Counted from the first letter of the stretch, positions 15,125 through 23,741 are shown. The stretch: DNA of 49,118 nt from Bacillus aerolatus (GCF_009183655.1 NZ_WEIO01000016.1:1-49118), one strand, 5' to 3'. Program-made: numbers and translations. Notes: generated by a model from the sequence alone, not told the origin.

Positions 15125-15155
15125 CCCATCTTTCACTCAGAAAGATGGTTTTTTT
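15125..15155 (+). terminator. Riboswitch-controlled terminator
   Basis: CCATCTTT / AAAGATGG stem (15126-15148), CACTCAG loop, seven T residues. It lies between the cobalamin aptamer and nrdA, so the switch most likely works by premature termination. Confidence 0.85.
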
Positions 15156-15206
15156 GTTGGCAAAAAACTCTCTTTCTAAACTACTTACCGTTTAGGAGGA
15201 ATTTAC

Positions 15207-17432
15207 ATGATTCAAACAGTACAGAATATTGCAGAAGAAACGCTGCAAGTCATTCAAACAGAATTCCCGCATGTGGAACTAGCGAGTTTTAAAAAGAAAG
15301 TGAAAGAAGCCTTGGCAGAAAGGCAGGACTGGACAGAGGAGCAGATGCAGCAGCTTTTGCTGCAAGCGGCAGTGGAAAGAATTTCAAGCAGTGAGCCGGA
15401 TTGGACGTTTGTCGCTGCTAGGCTGTACTTAAGCGAACTGTACAAACAAGCGGCAAAAACAAGAGGAGAAACGGTCGCTAAATACGGATGCTTCCTTTCT
15501 CTTATTCGTTTATTAGTTGAAGAAGGCGTGTATGATCCGCAATTGTTAACGGCTTACACTCAGGAAGAAATAGTTGAACTGAGTGAAATAATTGATCCTG
15601 GAAAAGACAAACTTTTTACATACATTGGAATTGTTACGCTCAGTGAAAGGTACTTGGCGGGAACGCTTGATAAACAAACGGCTGAGCTTCCGCAGGAAAG
15701 ATGGCTCATCATTGCCATGACATTAATGATAAATGAGCCGAAACAAAAGCGGCTAGAGTACATCAAAGAAGCTTATTGGGCTCTTTCAAACTTATACATG
15801 ACAACGGCCACGCCAACTCTTGCTAACGCCGGTAAATCTTACGGCCAGTTGTCCAGCTGCTTCATTGATACAGTAGATGATAGCTTGCAAAGTATTTTTG
15901 ACGCCAATACAGACGCGGCGAATTTAAGCAAAAACGGCGGCGGCCTCGGCATTTATTTAGGGAAAATTCGCAGCCAAGGAAGTGACATTAAAGGATTTAA
16001 AAACGTGAGTTCCGGTGTGATCCCCTGGATGAAGCAACTGAATAATACAGCGGTATCTGTTGATCAACTTGGCCAGCGCCAGGGAGCAATAGCTGTGTAC
16101 CTGGATATATGGCACCGGGATATTTTTTCTTTTTTAGAAACGCGATTAAATAACGGAGATGAACGCCGGAGAACCCACGATTTGTTTACAGGAGTAACTA
16201 TTCCGGATTTATTTATGGAAGCGGTGGAAAAGCGGGAAGACTGGTATTTATTTGATCCCCATGAAATAAGAAAAGTGATGGGGTTTTCCCTAGAAGATTC
16301 ATTCGATGAGAGAAAGGGAGAAGGGACGTTCAGAAGAAGGTATAACGAATGTATTTCACATCCGGGTTTGAGTAAAAAGGTGGTACCAGCTATTGATATT
16401 ATGAAAGCGATTATGATTTCTCAGCTCGAAACAGGAACGCCGTATATGTTTTATCGCGATACGGTCAACCGGGCTAATCCAAATAAACATGCCGGAATGG
16501 TGTATGCGAGCAACTTATGTACAGAAATTTTCCAAAATATGAGCCCGACCGTTGTGATAGAAGAGAAGAGTGAGGACGGGAAAATTATTATTATAAAAGA
16601 TCCAGGAGATTATGTTGTCTGCAATCTATCTTCTATTTCTTTAGCCCGAACAGTAATGGATGATGTGCTCGAGCGATTAATCCCGATTCAAGTAAGAATG
16701 TTAGATAACGTCATCGAAATCAATACGATCCCTGTTCTACAGGCACAACTGACGAACAAGAAATATAGGGGAATTGGATTAGGCACATTCGGATGGCAGC
16801 ATTTACTGGCACTGAAAGGGTTCAGCTGGGAATCGGAAGAAGCAGTTGACTATTGTGATGAACTATATGAAACAATTGCTTTTTTAACGATCCAGGCAAG
16901 TGCTGAGCTTGCGGCGGAAAAAGGCGTATATCCGGCATATGCAGGGTCAGATTGGGAGACTGGTGATTATTTCGAACGGAGAGGCTATGATGCCCCAAAT
17001 TGGCTGGAGCTTAAAGAAAAGGTGAAGCAATCCGGAATGAGAAACGGATATTTGCTTGCGGTTGCGCCGAACTCTTCTACTGCTTTGATTGCCGGGTCAA
17101 CAGCGGGGATCGACCCTATCTTTCGGAAAGAGTATATGGAAGAAAAAAAGAATTATAAAATACCAGTTACAGCTCCTGATTTATCCGCTCAAACGACTTG
17201 GTATTATAAATCCGTTTATTCAATCGATCAGCATTGGAGCATTCGCCAAAATGCGAAGCGCCAGCGTCATATTGACCAGGGCGTATCATTTAATTTGTAT
17301 GTCCGCAATGATATTAAAGCAAAAGCTTTGCTGCAACTGCACTTAGATGCCTGGCAGTCTGGACTTAAAACAACGTATTATGTCCGGTCGACGGCATCAG
17401 ACATAGAAGATTGTGAAAGCTGCCATTCTTAA
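15207..17432 (+). CDS. nrdA: Class I ribonucleoside-diphosphate reductase, alpha subunit
   Basis: The 741-residue product reduces ribonucleotides to deoxyribonucleotides. Key residues seen: the active-site cysteine pair Cys218 (SSCF) and Cys472 (VCNLSS), the radical-site triad Asn436, Cys438, Glu440 in SNLCTEIF, the tyrosine pair Tyr724-Tyr725, and the C-terminal shuttle CESC (736-739). The N-terminus begins directly with the helical domain; no ATP-cone is visible, so overall activity control by ATP/dATP may be absent. AGGAGG precedes ATG 15207. nrdB follows after 12 bp. No nrdI or nrdH is adjacent, so class Ib is not indicated. Under a cobalamin riboswitch. Confidence 0.95.
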   Translation: MIQTVQNIAEETLQVIQTEFPHVELASFKKKVKEALAERQDWTEEQMQQLLLQAAVERISSSEPDWTFVAARLYLSELYKQAAKTRGETVAKYGCFLSLIRLLVEEGVYDPQLLTAYTQEEIVELSEIIDPGKDKLFTYIGIVTLSERYLAGTLDKQTAELPQERWLIIAMTLMINEPKQKRLEYIKEAYWALSNLYMTTATPTLANAGKSYGQLSSCFIDTVDDSLQSIFDANTDAANLSKNGGGLGIYLGKIRSQGSDIKGFKNVSSGVIPWMKQLNNTAVSVDQLGQRQGAIAVYLDIWHRDIFSFLETRLNNGDERRRTHDLFTGVTIPDLFMEAVEKREDWYLFDPHEIRKVMGFSLEDSFDERKGEGTFRRRYNECISHPGLSKKVVPAIDIMKAIMISQLETGTPYMFYRDTVNRANPNKHAGMVYASNLCTEIFQNMSPTVVIEEKSEDGKIIIIKDPGDYVVCNLSSISLARTVMDDVLERLIPIQVRMLDNVIEINTIPVLQAQLTNKKYRGIGLGTFGWQHLLALKGFSWESEEAVDYCDELYETIAFLTIQASAELAAEKGVYPAYAGSDWETGDYFERRGYDAPNWLELKEKVKQSGMRNGYLLAVAPNSSTALIAGSTAGIDPIFRKEYMEEKKNYKIPVTAPDLSAQTTWYYKSVYSIDQHWSIRQNAKRQRHIDQGVSFNLYVRNDIKAKALLQLHLDAWQSGLKTTYYVRSTASDIEDCESCHS

Positions 17433-17444
17433 GGAGGAATCACC

Positions 17445-18479
17445 ATGAAGCTGGAAAAAAGAAAAATCATCGATCATAGTGCGCCGAACCGTTCTACGGC
17501 AATTATTAATGGAAGAAGTTCAAATATATTAAACTGGGACGATGTCCGCTATAGCTGGGCTTATCCAAAATACAAAAGAATGCTTGCCAACTTTTGGACG
17601 CCATTTGAAATTAACATGACAAAAGACCGCCAACAATTCAATGAGCTGACGCCGGATGAAAAAAATGCCTTCTTAAAAATCATCGGACTGCTTGCTTTGT
17701 TAGACAGCATTCAAACCGACTATGCCGGCAGAGCAGCTGATTACTTAACCGATTCAAGTCTGCACGCATTAATGATCATCCTTGCCCAGCAAGAGGTGAT
17801 TCACAACCATTCTTATAGTTATGTGTTATCAAGTGTAGCAGATAAAGAAACACAAGACCGGGTGTTTGACTTCTGGAGAACAGAACCGATTTTGCAGGAA
17901 CGGAATGAATTTGTCACAAAAGGATATGAAGCATTTTCGAACGAACCGACGGTTGAACATTTTCTTAAGTCGATCGTATACGATGTTATTTTGGAAGGCC
18001 TTTTCTTTTATTCAGGATTTGCCTTTTTCTATAACTTGGCGCGCAATCAAAAAATGATCGCTACAAGCACGATGATTAATTACATTAACCGCGATGAACA
18101 GCTTCACGTAGGGCTGTTTGAAAAGATTTTTAAAGAAGTGCTGCACGAATATCCCGAATATAATACGGCGGAACTGCAAGCGTATGGCCAAGAAGCTTTC
18201 CAACAGGCAGCTGAATTGGAAATCGAATGGGGGAGGTCCATTATCGGACATAAAATAGACGGCATTCAAATGAACGAATTGGAAAGCTACATTAAGTTTA
18301 TGGCAAACAAGCGGGCGGAACAGCTTGGCTTTTCTGCTCCATTTGAAGGCTATCGCACGAATCCGATGCGCTGGATTGTTGCTTATCAAGAAGTGGATCT
18401 TGGCAAAACTGACTTTTTTGAACAAAAATCACGCGCGTATACGAAGACAAGTGAAGCCAATGGATTTGACGAATTGTAA
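17445..18479 (+). CDS. nrdB: Class I ribonucleoside-diphosphate reductase, beta subunit
   Basis: The 344-residue ferritin-like subunit makes and stores the radical used by NrdA. All six metal ligands can be placed: Asp92, Glu117 and His120 (QEVIH), Glu184 (EGLFF), Glu218 and His221 (NRDEQLH), and the radical tyrosine Tyr124 four residues after His120. The site therefore looks fully active and tyrosyl-radical-type. The start at 17445 follows AAGGAGG. It forms an operon with nrdA 12 bp upstream and shares the cobalamin riboswitch. No clear terminator with a T-run follows; a GCGTTT/AAACGC repeat occurs at 18482-18554. Confidence 0.95.
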   Translation: MKLEKRKIIDHSAPNRSTAIINGRSSNILNWDDVRYSWAYPKYKRMLANFWTPFEINMTKDRQQFNELTPDEKNAFLKIIGLLALLDSIQTDYAGRAADYLTDSSLHALMIILAQQEVIHNHSYSYVLSSVADKETQDRVFDFWRTEPILQERNEFVTKGYEAFSNEPTVEHFLKSIVYDVILEGLFFYSGFAFFYNLARNQKMIATSTMINYINRDEQLHVGLFEKIFKEVLHEYPEYNTAELQAYGQEAFQQAAELEIEWGRSIIGHKIDGIQMNELESYIKFMANKRAEQLGFSAPFEGYRTNPMRWIVAYQEVDLGKTDFFEQKSRAYTKTSEANGFDEL

Positions 18480-18554
18480 AAAGCGTTTGGACAAAGCGCC
18501 TCACGCACCATTTCCTCCGACAGCCTGCTGCATACTGCCTTCTTAACGAAACGC

Positions 18555-18582
18555 TTGACATGGTTTTGGCAGTGTATATGAT
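18555..18582 (+). promoter_or_regulatory. Sigma-A promoter
   Basis: TTGACA (18555-18560), 16-bp spacer, TATGAT (18577-18582). A leader of roughly 90 nt follows before the CoA-transferase start. It contains a hairpin TCCCGG (18602) / CCGGGA (18634) that encloses a GGAGGAGGTG sequence. Confidence 0.6.
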
Positions 18583-18678
18583 AAAGACAGATACTAGAAT
18601 CTCCCGGCGGAGGAGGTGTGTTTTTCCACCGGGAAGGGATAATAGATAACTTTAGGCTGGTCAAAGGGAGTGTTGTCT

Positions 18679-19962
18679 GTGATAAATGAGAGAGAATATC
18701 GAAGGAAATTGATGGATGCTGAACAAGCAATCCGCATAATCGAGGCAGGCGATGACATTATCGTTCCTTTAATGGCAGGAGAGCCGCCTGCATTGTTGTC
18801 TGCGCTGGAAAAAAGAACCGATTTAAAGAGAAACCGGTTGTTTCAAATGTTAACTTCACGGCCGGCAATTAGAAAAAGGCCAGAACAATTAAAAGTGATT
18901 TCTATGTTTTTATCAGGTGGAGACAGACAGGCTTTCCATGAAGGGGCCGTTGATTTGCTGCCAAACCATTTTTCCGACGTACCGAATATTTTAGAAGAAA
19001 TGACTGATCAACGAGTGATTATGGCGACAGTTTCACCCATTGATGAAAATGGCTTCTTTTCACTGGGAACGAACTGTGACTATACGATCCCCCTGTCTAA
19101 AGGAGCAAAAACAATTTTGTTGGAAATCAATGAATATATGCCAAGGACACAAGGGATGAACCAAATTCACTTGTCTGAAGTGACGGCGCTGATTGAAAAC
19201 CATCAGCCGCTGATCGAATCGCCGATACCAGTCATAACGGAAAAGGATGAAAAAATCGGCCGTTACATTGCGAGCCTTATTAAAGACGGAGATAGTCTGC
19301 AAATTGGCTTTGGGGCTATCCCGAATGCAGTGATGAATTCACTTGCCAACCACCGGAATTTGAATATTTTTACTGAAATGATTCCTGATAAACTCGTGGA
19401 CCTATACCGCAGCGGAGCGGTGACTAATATGGAGCGGAGTGATTATCCGGGAAAAACGACGGCCACCTTTGCATTTGGAACAAAAAAACTGTATGATTTT
19501 CTGCATGAAAATGAACAAATTTTTATGATGCCGGTGAATCAGACAAATGATATTCAGCGCATTTCTCAAATCAAAAATATGGTTACGATTAATTCAACAA
19601 TCGAAGTGGATTTTCTCGGACAATGCAACTCGGAAAAGGCTGGACCTGTTTACTGGTCCTCATCTGGAGGACAAGCCGAATTTGGTATCTCCGCCCGCAT
19701 GTCAGAAGAAGGAAGAGGCATTATTTGTCTGCACTCCACAACGAAAAACGAAAACATTTCAAAAATTGTGCCATTCTTTGCTCCTGGAACCCCAGTTACT
19801 ACATCTAAAAATGATGTAGATTACGTTATAACGGAACACGGAATTGCCAAACTGCGCGGTAAAACTATTCGCGAGCGGACAAAGGCATTAATTGACATTG
19901 CTCATCCGAAATTTCAAGAAGAACTAGTGCATGAAGCAAAGAAAATGAGCTATTTAATTTAA
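18679..19962 (+). CDS. Acetyl-CoA hydrolase/transferase family protein
   Basis: A 427-residue CoA-transferase of the 4-hydroxybutyrate/acetate type. Features: a first domain with IIVPLMAGEPPALL, MATVSPIDENGFFSLGTNCDY, and a C-terminal AcetylCoA_hyd_C domain with NSTIEVDFLGQCNSEKAG, SSSGGQAEFGISARMSEEGRG and DYVITEHGIAKLRGKTIRER. The catalytic glutamate of the family lies before the IEVD-type region, in the segment TTATFAFGTKKL to MMPVNQTND; I could not assign it with confidence. It would move CoA between short-chain acyl groups, or hydrolyse acyl-CoA. The start is put at GTG 18679, nine bases after AAAGGGAG; earlier GTG and TTG codons sit too close. Single gene with terminator. Confidence 0.85.
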   Translation: MINEREYRRKLMDAEQAIRIIEAGDDIIVPLMAGEPPALLSALEKRTDLKRNRLFQMLTSRPAIRKRPEQLKVISMFLSGGDRQAFHEGAVDLLPNHFSDVPNILEEMTDQRVIMATVSPIDENGFFSLGTNCDYTIPLSKGAKTILLEINEYMPRTQGMNQIHLSEVTALIENHQPLIESPIPVITEKDEKIGRYIASLIKDGDSLQIGFGAIPNAVMNSLANHRNLNIFTEMIPDKLVDLYRSGAVTNMERSDYPGKTTATFAFGTKKLYDFLHENEQIFMMPVNQTNDIQRISQIKNMVTINSTIEVDFLGQCNSEKAGPVYWSSSGGQAEFGISARMSEEGRGIICLHSTTKNENISKIVPFFAPGTPVTTSKNDVDYVITEHGIAKLRGKTIRERTKALIDIAHPKFQEELVHEAKKMSYLI

Positions 19963-19968
19963 CAAACC

Positions 19969-20011
19969 AAGTGGATGGACAATAGATAATTAGTTGTCTA
20001 TCCACTTTTTG
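19969..20011 (+). terminator. Rho-independent terminator
   Basis: AAGTGGATGGACAA pairs with TTGTCTATCCACTT (one G-U pair) and is followed by T residues, just after the CoA-transferase stop. Confidence 0.85.
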
Positions 20012-20083
20012 ACGATCCTAAAGTGAATACAGCTATTTAATGTTTATTTTTTGAGTATTCTGGGCAGAATTGAAAGTGAAGTA

Positions 20084-20112
20084 TTGACAGTTTTTTCAAT
20101 CTGTTATATATT
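20084..20112 (+). promoter_or_regulatory. Sigma-A promoter
   Basis: TTGACA (20084-20089), 17-bp spacer, TATATT (20107-20112), about 48 bp before the small gene at 20160. Confidence 0.62.
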
Positions 20113-20159
20113 AAAGGAAATAAAATTTATTTGTACTATAACAGAAGGGGGTGGAAAGG

Positions 20160-20294
20160 ATGGATATGTATAGAGAAGCTTACGAACACTATACGGAAAG
20201 CTGTGAAAATCATGAAATGGAATCGATTAGTTTTCACCACTTTATTAAGCATTTAACAGAGGAACAGCTGCAGGAGTATATGAAAATGAATTGA
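20160..20294 (+). CDS. Small protein, 44 residues, unknown function
   Basis: The product starts MDMYREAYEHYTESCENHEM and ends EEQLQEYMKMN. It is acidic and His-rich with one Cys, and is probably helical. It is supported by a good promoter 48 bp upstream, a GAAGGGGG ribosome binding site and a terminator after it. ATG 20160 or ATG 20166 could be the start. I do not recognise a family. Confidence 0.6.
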   Translation: MDMYREAYEHYTESCENHEMESISFHHFIKHLTEEQLQEYMKMN

Positions 20295-20337
20295 AGGTTG
20301 TGATTATTACGGAAACCCTAGTAGATGAAATAAACTG

Positions 20338-20376
20338 ACCCCCGCCCGCAAAGATTAAATTCAGCAGGCGGGGCTT
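20338..20376. terminator. GC-rich terminator hairpin between convergent genes
   Basis: CCCCGCC / GGCGGGG stem with a 17-base loop. It stands between the 44-residue plus-strand gene and the minus-strand gene ending at 20407. The T-run is weak (CTTTGTATG). Confidence 0.55.
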
Positions 20377-20406
20377 TGTATGTTATTCGTTTTCTGTTAT
20401 TTTGTC

Positions 20407-20685
20407 TTATGTGTGCGTACGGCAATAGGCCGCCACGAGTTCAACTTCTTCTTCTTCCAATTCAAAATCGAGCACGTTGCCGGTTGCCCGGTCGTGTATA
20501 TGATAATGAATGATTTTCTCTTCTTCTCCATCGACTAAATAAAGTACACGAATATAAAATCCTGATTCAGAGTGTAATTCATCGTCTTCATCCACGTTGG
20601 CATATAGCTGGAATTCAAATCTCTCTCCGGTAAGCAGTCCAAATGGGTCTTCGATTTTTTCCACTGTGTGATGTGTAATTTCCAT
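20407..20685 (-). CDS. DUF6509-like conserved protein
   Basis: A 92-residue acidic product beginning MEITHHTVEKIEDPFGLLTG, with YIRVLYLVDGEEEKIIHYHI in the middle and a Glu-rich helix DFELEEEEVELVAAYC. From memory this pattern matches a Bacillus family labelled DUF6509, sometimes mislabelled pullulanase. Soluble, cytoplasmic, function unknown. The start at 20685 follows AGGACGGGAC. It is a monocistronic minus-strand gene. Confidence 0.65.
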   Translation of the reverse strand: MEITHHTVEKIEDPFGLLTGERFEFQLYANVDEDDELHSESGFYIRVLYLVDGEEEKIIHYHIHDRATGNVLDFELEEEEVELVAAYCRTHT

Positions 20686-20926
20686 TCATTGTCCCGTCCT
20701 TTAATGTGCCATTGTCCGTTTCATTTTAACATAACTTTCTGTACTGCAACACCAGGTCGCATATGAAAGGAAGAAAATCAAAATACATTGTATGTTTCCT
20801 GCAAAAAACGTCTACACTAACTAATGGTTTTTATAGGAAACACTTTCAATTTTGAGCTCATTCATTATAATAAATAAAAGAAAAAGATCAAACAACGGAC
20901 GTTGGCTGTACGTAAAGGAGCGGAAT

Positions 20927-21745
20927 ATGAAGCTTTTTTTCAAATATACCATTTCTATTCTAATTGTTGCTGTCATTGCTGTCTCCCTCTGGCTGTACTA
21001 CCCCGTTTATCAAATTCAGCAGATGAAAGAAGAAGCAGTTCCTTCATCCGCCCAGGCAGCGCTCTCTTATGTTGAGTATTTCAGCAAGCTTGACCAGGAC
21101 CAATTGACTCATCTTGCTATTGGTGATTCCATCATCACAGGCATTGGATCAGAAGAGGAAGAAAGTTTTGTCAGCCATTTTTCCCGCCAATTACAAAAAC
21201 AGACGGGTAAATCAGTTGAGTTGCAAAATGAAGGCATACCGGGCATTAACAGCACAGATTTAAATGCTCTCGTACAAAAAGGGGAATTTGATGAACAAAT
21301 TAAACAAGCTGACTTAATTACCATTAATGTCGGTGGCAATGATATCCTCGAAGCTCTCTATGAAGGCGATTATCAAAGTGTTATTCAGAACTTCGACTCA
21401 ATGCAATCCACGTTTACTCAAAATTTAGATGCGATGTCGAAAGCCATTAAACAAGCTAATCCTGATGCGACGATTGTATTTTTGGAAATGTATAATCCCT
21501 TAAAACAAGATCACGAATATTATTCATTGGCTGATCAGCTGCTGCCGAAATGGAACGTAAAAATATATGAAATAGCTCATCAGTTAAATCATACGATCGT
21601 GCTGGAAACGACAAAAGTGATCAACAGCCGTCATCTGCAATACTTGTCTGCCGATGGTGTGCATCCAAACTCTCTTGGCTATCAAGCCCTCTCCAAACAA
21701 ATGCTGAAACAGCTGAAAAAGAAACCGTTTATAGAATCCGCCTAA
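20927..21745 (+). CDS. SGNH/GDSL-type esterase, membrane-anchored
   Basis: A 272-residue product: an N-terminal membrane helix (residues about 5-25) anchors an SGNH hydrolase domain facing outside. All blocks are present: block I AIGDSIITGIG (catalytic Ser), block II GIPGINSTD (Gly), block III VGGNDI (Asn) and block V DGVHPNSLGY (Asp and His). It resembles Bacillus YpmR-type lipases/esterases. The substrate is unknown; esters of cell-wall polymers or lipids are likely. The start at 20927 follows AAAGGAG (20914-20920). It ends in its own terminator. A second SGNH protein in this window (30163) carries S-layer domains and is broken. Confidence 0.88.
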   Translation: MKLFFKYTISILIVAVIAVSLWLYYPVYQIQQMKEEAVPSSAQAALSYVEYFSKLDQDQLTHLAIGDSIITGIGSEEEESFVSHFSRQLQKQTGKSVELQNEGIPGINSTDLNALVQKGEFDEQIKQADLITINVGGNDILEALYEGDYQSVIQNFDSMQSTFTQNLDAMSKAIKQANPDATIVFLEMYNPLKQDHEYYSLADQLLPKWNVKIYEIAHQLNHTIVLETTKVINSRHLQYLSADGVHPNSLGYQALSKQMLKQLKKKPFIESA

Positions 21746-21774
21746 AAAAGCAGATGACGAATCTGCTTTTTTTA
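21744..21774 (+). terminator. Rho-independent terminator
   Basis: AAAAAAGCAGAT / ATCTGCTTTTTT stem with a GACGA loop, directly after the GDSL esterase stop. Confidence 0.9.
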
Positions 21775-21869
21775 TGTCTGCGGCCATTTTTAAAAGTCAG
21801 GAATATGAACGAATACAGCGCATATATTTAATTTTGTGTTCGATTTTTTCATTTCAGGAGGGAGACAAT

Positions 21870-22352
21870 TTGAGAAAACGTTTATCAGTTTCTAAGTGGG
21901 CAATAACCGTGTTATCGATTTTATCTTTAGCCTTCTTTTTTACACTTGGACCAGCTTCGAAGGCATCAGCTACCATTAACTATGGGGAAGAAGTGGCGGC
22001 AACAGCAGAGACACTTATTGGCAGCCCTTACAAATATGGAGGAACATCACCTCGAGGGTTTGATGCGAGCGGTTTAACACAATATGTTTATAAAGACGCT
22101 GCAACGAATATGAAGATCCCAAGAACGAGTGCCGCTCAATATAAAATTGGCAAAGCGGTCAAACAAAACGAGTTGAAATTTGGGGATTTAGTGTTTTATG
22201 CTACGGGAGCAAAAGGGAAAGTTTCGTTTGTCGCTATTTATAACGGCAACGGTACATTTGTCGGAGCCACATCCAAAGGTGTTAAAAAAGTAAAAATGAG
22301 CGATAAATATTGGAAAGAGCGCTATATAGGTGCAAAACGTGTGATCAAATAA
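21870..22352 (+). CDS. Secreted NlpC/P60-fold protein lacking catalytic Cys and His
   Basis: A 160-residue product with a signal peptide (MRKRLSVSKWAITVLSILSL, cleavage near ASKASA), then one NlpC/P60 domain: GSPYKYGGTSPRGFD, PRTSAAQY, KFGDLVFY and IYNGNGTFVGATSKGV. In active enzymes the motif is FDCSGL and a His begins the HVxIY strand. Here the Cys position is Ala66 (GCG, not TGC) and the His position is Phe120 (SFVAIY). Both catalytic residues are gone while the rest of the fold is well kept. It is therefore likely a wall-binding or regulatory pseudoenzyme rather than a peptidoglycan endopeptidase. TTG 21870 follows CAGGAGGGAG. Confidence 0.85.
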   Translation: MRKRLSVSKWAITVLSILSLAFFFTLGPASKASATINYGEEVAATAETLIGSPYKYGGTSPRGFDASGLTQYVYKDAATNMKIPRTSAAQYKIGKAVKQNELKFGDLVFYATGAKGKVSFVAIYNGNGTFVGATSKGVKKVKMSDKYWKERYIGAKRVIK

Positions 22353-22360
22353 AAGGAAAA

Positions 22361-22400
22361 AATAAAGGCGGGGAGCAGGAAAATGCTCTTCGCCTTTATT
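22361..22400. terminator. Bidirectional terminator
   Basis: AATAAAGGCG / CGCCTTTATT perfect stem with a smaller GAGCA/TGCTC hairpin inside. It separates the convergent NlpC/P60 gene and the coiled-coil gene. Confidence 0.75.
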
Positions 22401-22404
22401 CAAA

Positions 22405-22737
22405 TTAAAATCCATCTTCAAGCGCAGAGTAAGGAATATTTAATCGGTTCTCTACGGCACGCAATCTTTGGTTCAATCTGTTCAAGCGCCGGGTATGGCG
22501 TTCATCATTTTGATTCAGCCGGTTAATTTCCCTGTTCATGCGATTGATTTCCTGGTTAATTCGGTTAATTTCTCTAGCTTGGCGTTGATTTTCTCTTTCG
22601 AGTGCAGTAACTCTTCTCTCCAAGGCTTGTGGCTGTCTTTCAAGATCAAGTTCTTCTTGGGGCTGCATATACGCATAATCAGGGTATTGGACAATTGACT
22701 GTGGGACAAACCCAGGGTGAAAATAATATGGATTCAT
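22405..22737 (-). CDS. Asn/Arg-rich coiled-coil protein, possibly spore-associated
   Basis: About 110 residues: a Pro/Tyr-rich head (MNPYYFHPGFVPQSIVQYP), a linker, then a long heptad region with repeats of the type INRINQEINRMNREINRLNQ, ending NIPYSALEDGF. The repeats R-x-N-R-L/I-N-Q predict a coiled coil. Such Tyr/Pro heads with coiled tails occur in Bacillus spore-coat or surface proteins, but no homologue was recognised. The second ATG (22737) sits about ten bases after AAAGGAG; the first (22746) is too close. Confidence 0.65.
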   Translation of the reverse strand: MNPYYFHPGFVPQSIVQYPDYAYMQPQEELDLERQPQALERRVTALERENQRQAREINRINQEINRMNREINRLNQNDERHTRRLNRLNQRLRAVENRLNIPYSALEDGF

Positions 22738-22959
22738 CTTGCTCATTCTCCTTTACGTTCATTTGCTGGGATAAACTCCTTATACCATATGTAAAGGGAT
22801 TCGATGTGACAGGGCAAAAGCCTATATACAGCCAAGTCATATTAGAAACTCCGGCTAACCTTTTTCAATAAAATGTTAAACATCAAGAAGTTCGTTACTG
22901 AAAAGCACATTTAATAAAGTAAAAACGTAAACTGCAGTAAAAAGGAATGAGGTATTTCC

Positions 22960-23382
22960 ATGAATAATAAAGTAACTTTAATAGATGCTGTCTTTATGAT
23001 CATGAGAGGGTTAGAGCTGCCTGACTCAGGAAGCCATTATCATAAATATTATCGCTCTTTGTTAAATGAAATCAATCAAGGAAGAATATTAATTATGAAA
23101 AGAGACGGAAGAGACTGGGTGGAAGAAGCGGCCATCAATTCTTATATAAAAGAATTGATTATCAAGCGGGAGAAAGAAAAAGAAAAAGAAGTCCGCGCGT
23201 TTTATTTCGATGAAAACGGCCAATTTCAAATTAACGAAAAATCTCTTTCTTCGGAAGTTTTTTCAACAGAAGCAGAAAAAGCGATCATAAGTATTCAAGC
23301 TCTCGTCACTTATTATAAAAGTGGTGAATGCTCCATCGAACAAGCGGTAGAAGAGATCGCTAAAATTGTTGGGTTCGAATGA
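22960..23382 (+). CDS. Conserved hypothetical protein, 140 residues
   Basis: A soluble, charged protein: helical N-terminus MNNKVTLIDAVFMIMRGLEL, then HYHKYYRSLLNEINQGRILI, a highly charged helix IKREKEKEKEVR, and a last helix pair. No family was recognised. A DNA- or protein-binding role is possible from the YRSLLNEINQGRI pattern, but this is guesswork. GAGG lies seven bases before ATG 22960. Single gene, no clear terminator. Confidence 0.6.
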   Translation: MNNKVTLIDAVFMIMRGLELPDSGSHYHKYYRSLLNEINQGRILIMKRDGRDWVEEAAINSYIKELIIKREKEKEKEVRAFYFDENGQFQINEKSLSSEVFSTEAEKAIISIQALVTYYKSGECSIEQAVEEIAKIVGFE

Positions 23383-23741
23383 TATTTTTCGAATAGCATT
23401 TATTCTTATAAAGCCAGCACATTTTAAATCAATGCACAAAAAATAAAATATTAAGATAAATGATTGAAGGAGTAAGAAGGATATTCCAAATAAGGAAGTC
23501 CTTTTTTTAATGGCATTAAATTTGGAGCAATTAAATACTATGTATTCTTTAGTGTATATTTCTTGTTTTATTGTGCATATTTTTTACTTAAATGAGTAAA
23601 ACCACCTATTTTTTTGAAAAAGTCATGTATAATAGACCAAATTTAGAAGAAAGCAACAAGTATTGAAAGCGCTTAATATTCAGCCATCTAAATAACAGAT
23701 AGAATCAATAGTTCTTTACCGGAATTTGAAAGGAGGTGACT
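23383..23741. other. Gene-free stretch with a possible cre site
   Basis: No convincing gene lies here. A TATAAT at about 23628 could serve as a -10 but has no good -35. TGAAAGCGCTTAAT at 23664-23677 agrees with the catabolite-response element TGWAAGCGYTWWCA except at the last two bases, so CcpA may control the transporter downstream. Confidence 0.4.

Noticed and set aside
18480-18554. AAGCGTTT...AAACGCTT repeat as nrdB terminator
   Set aside because: The arms are only eight bases, about 60 bp apart, with no T-run.
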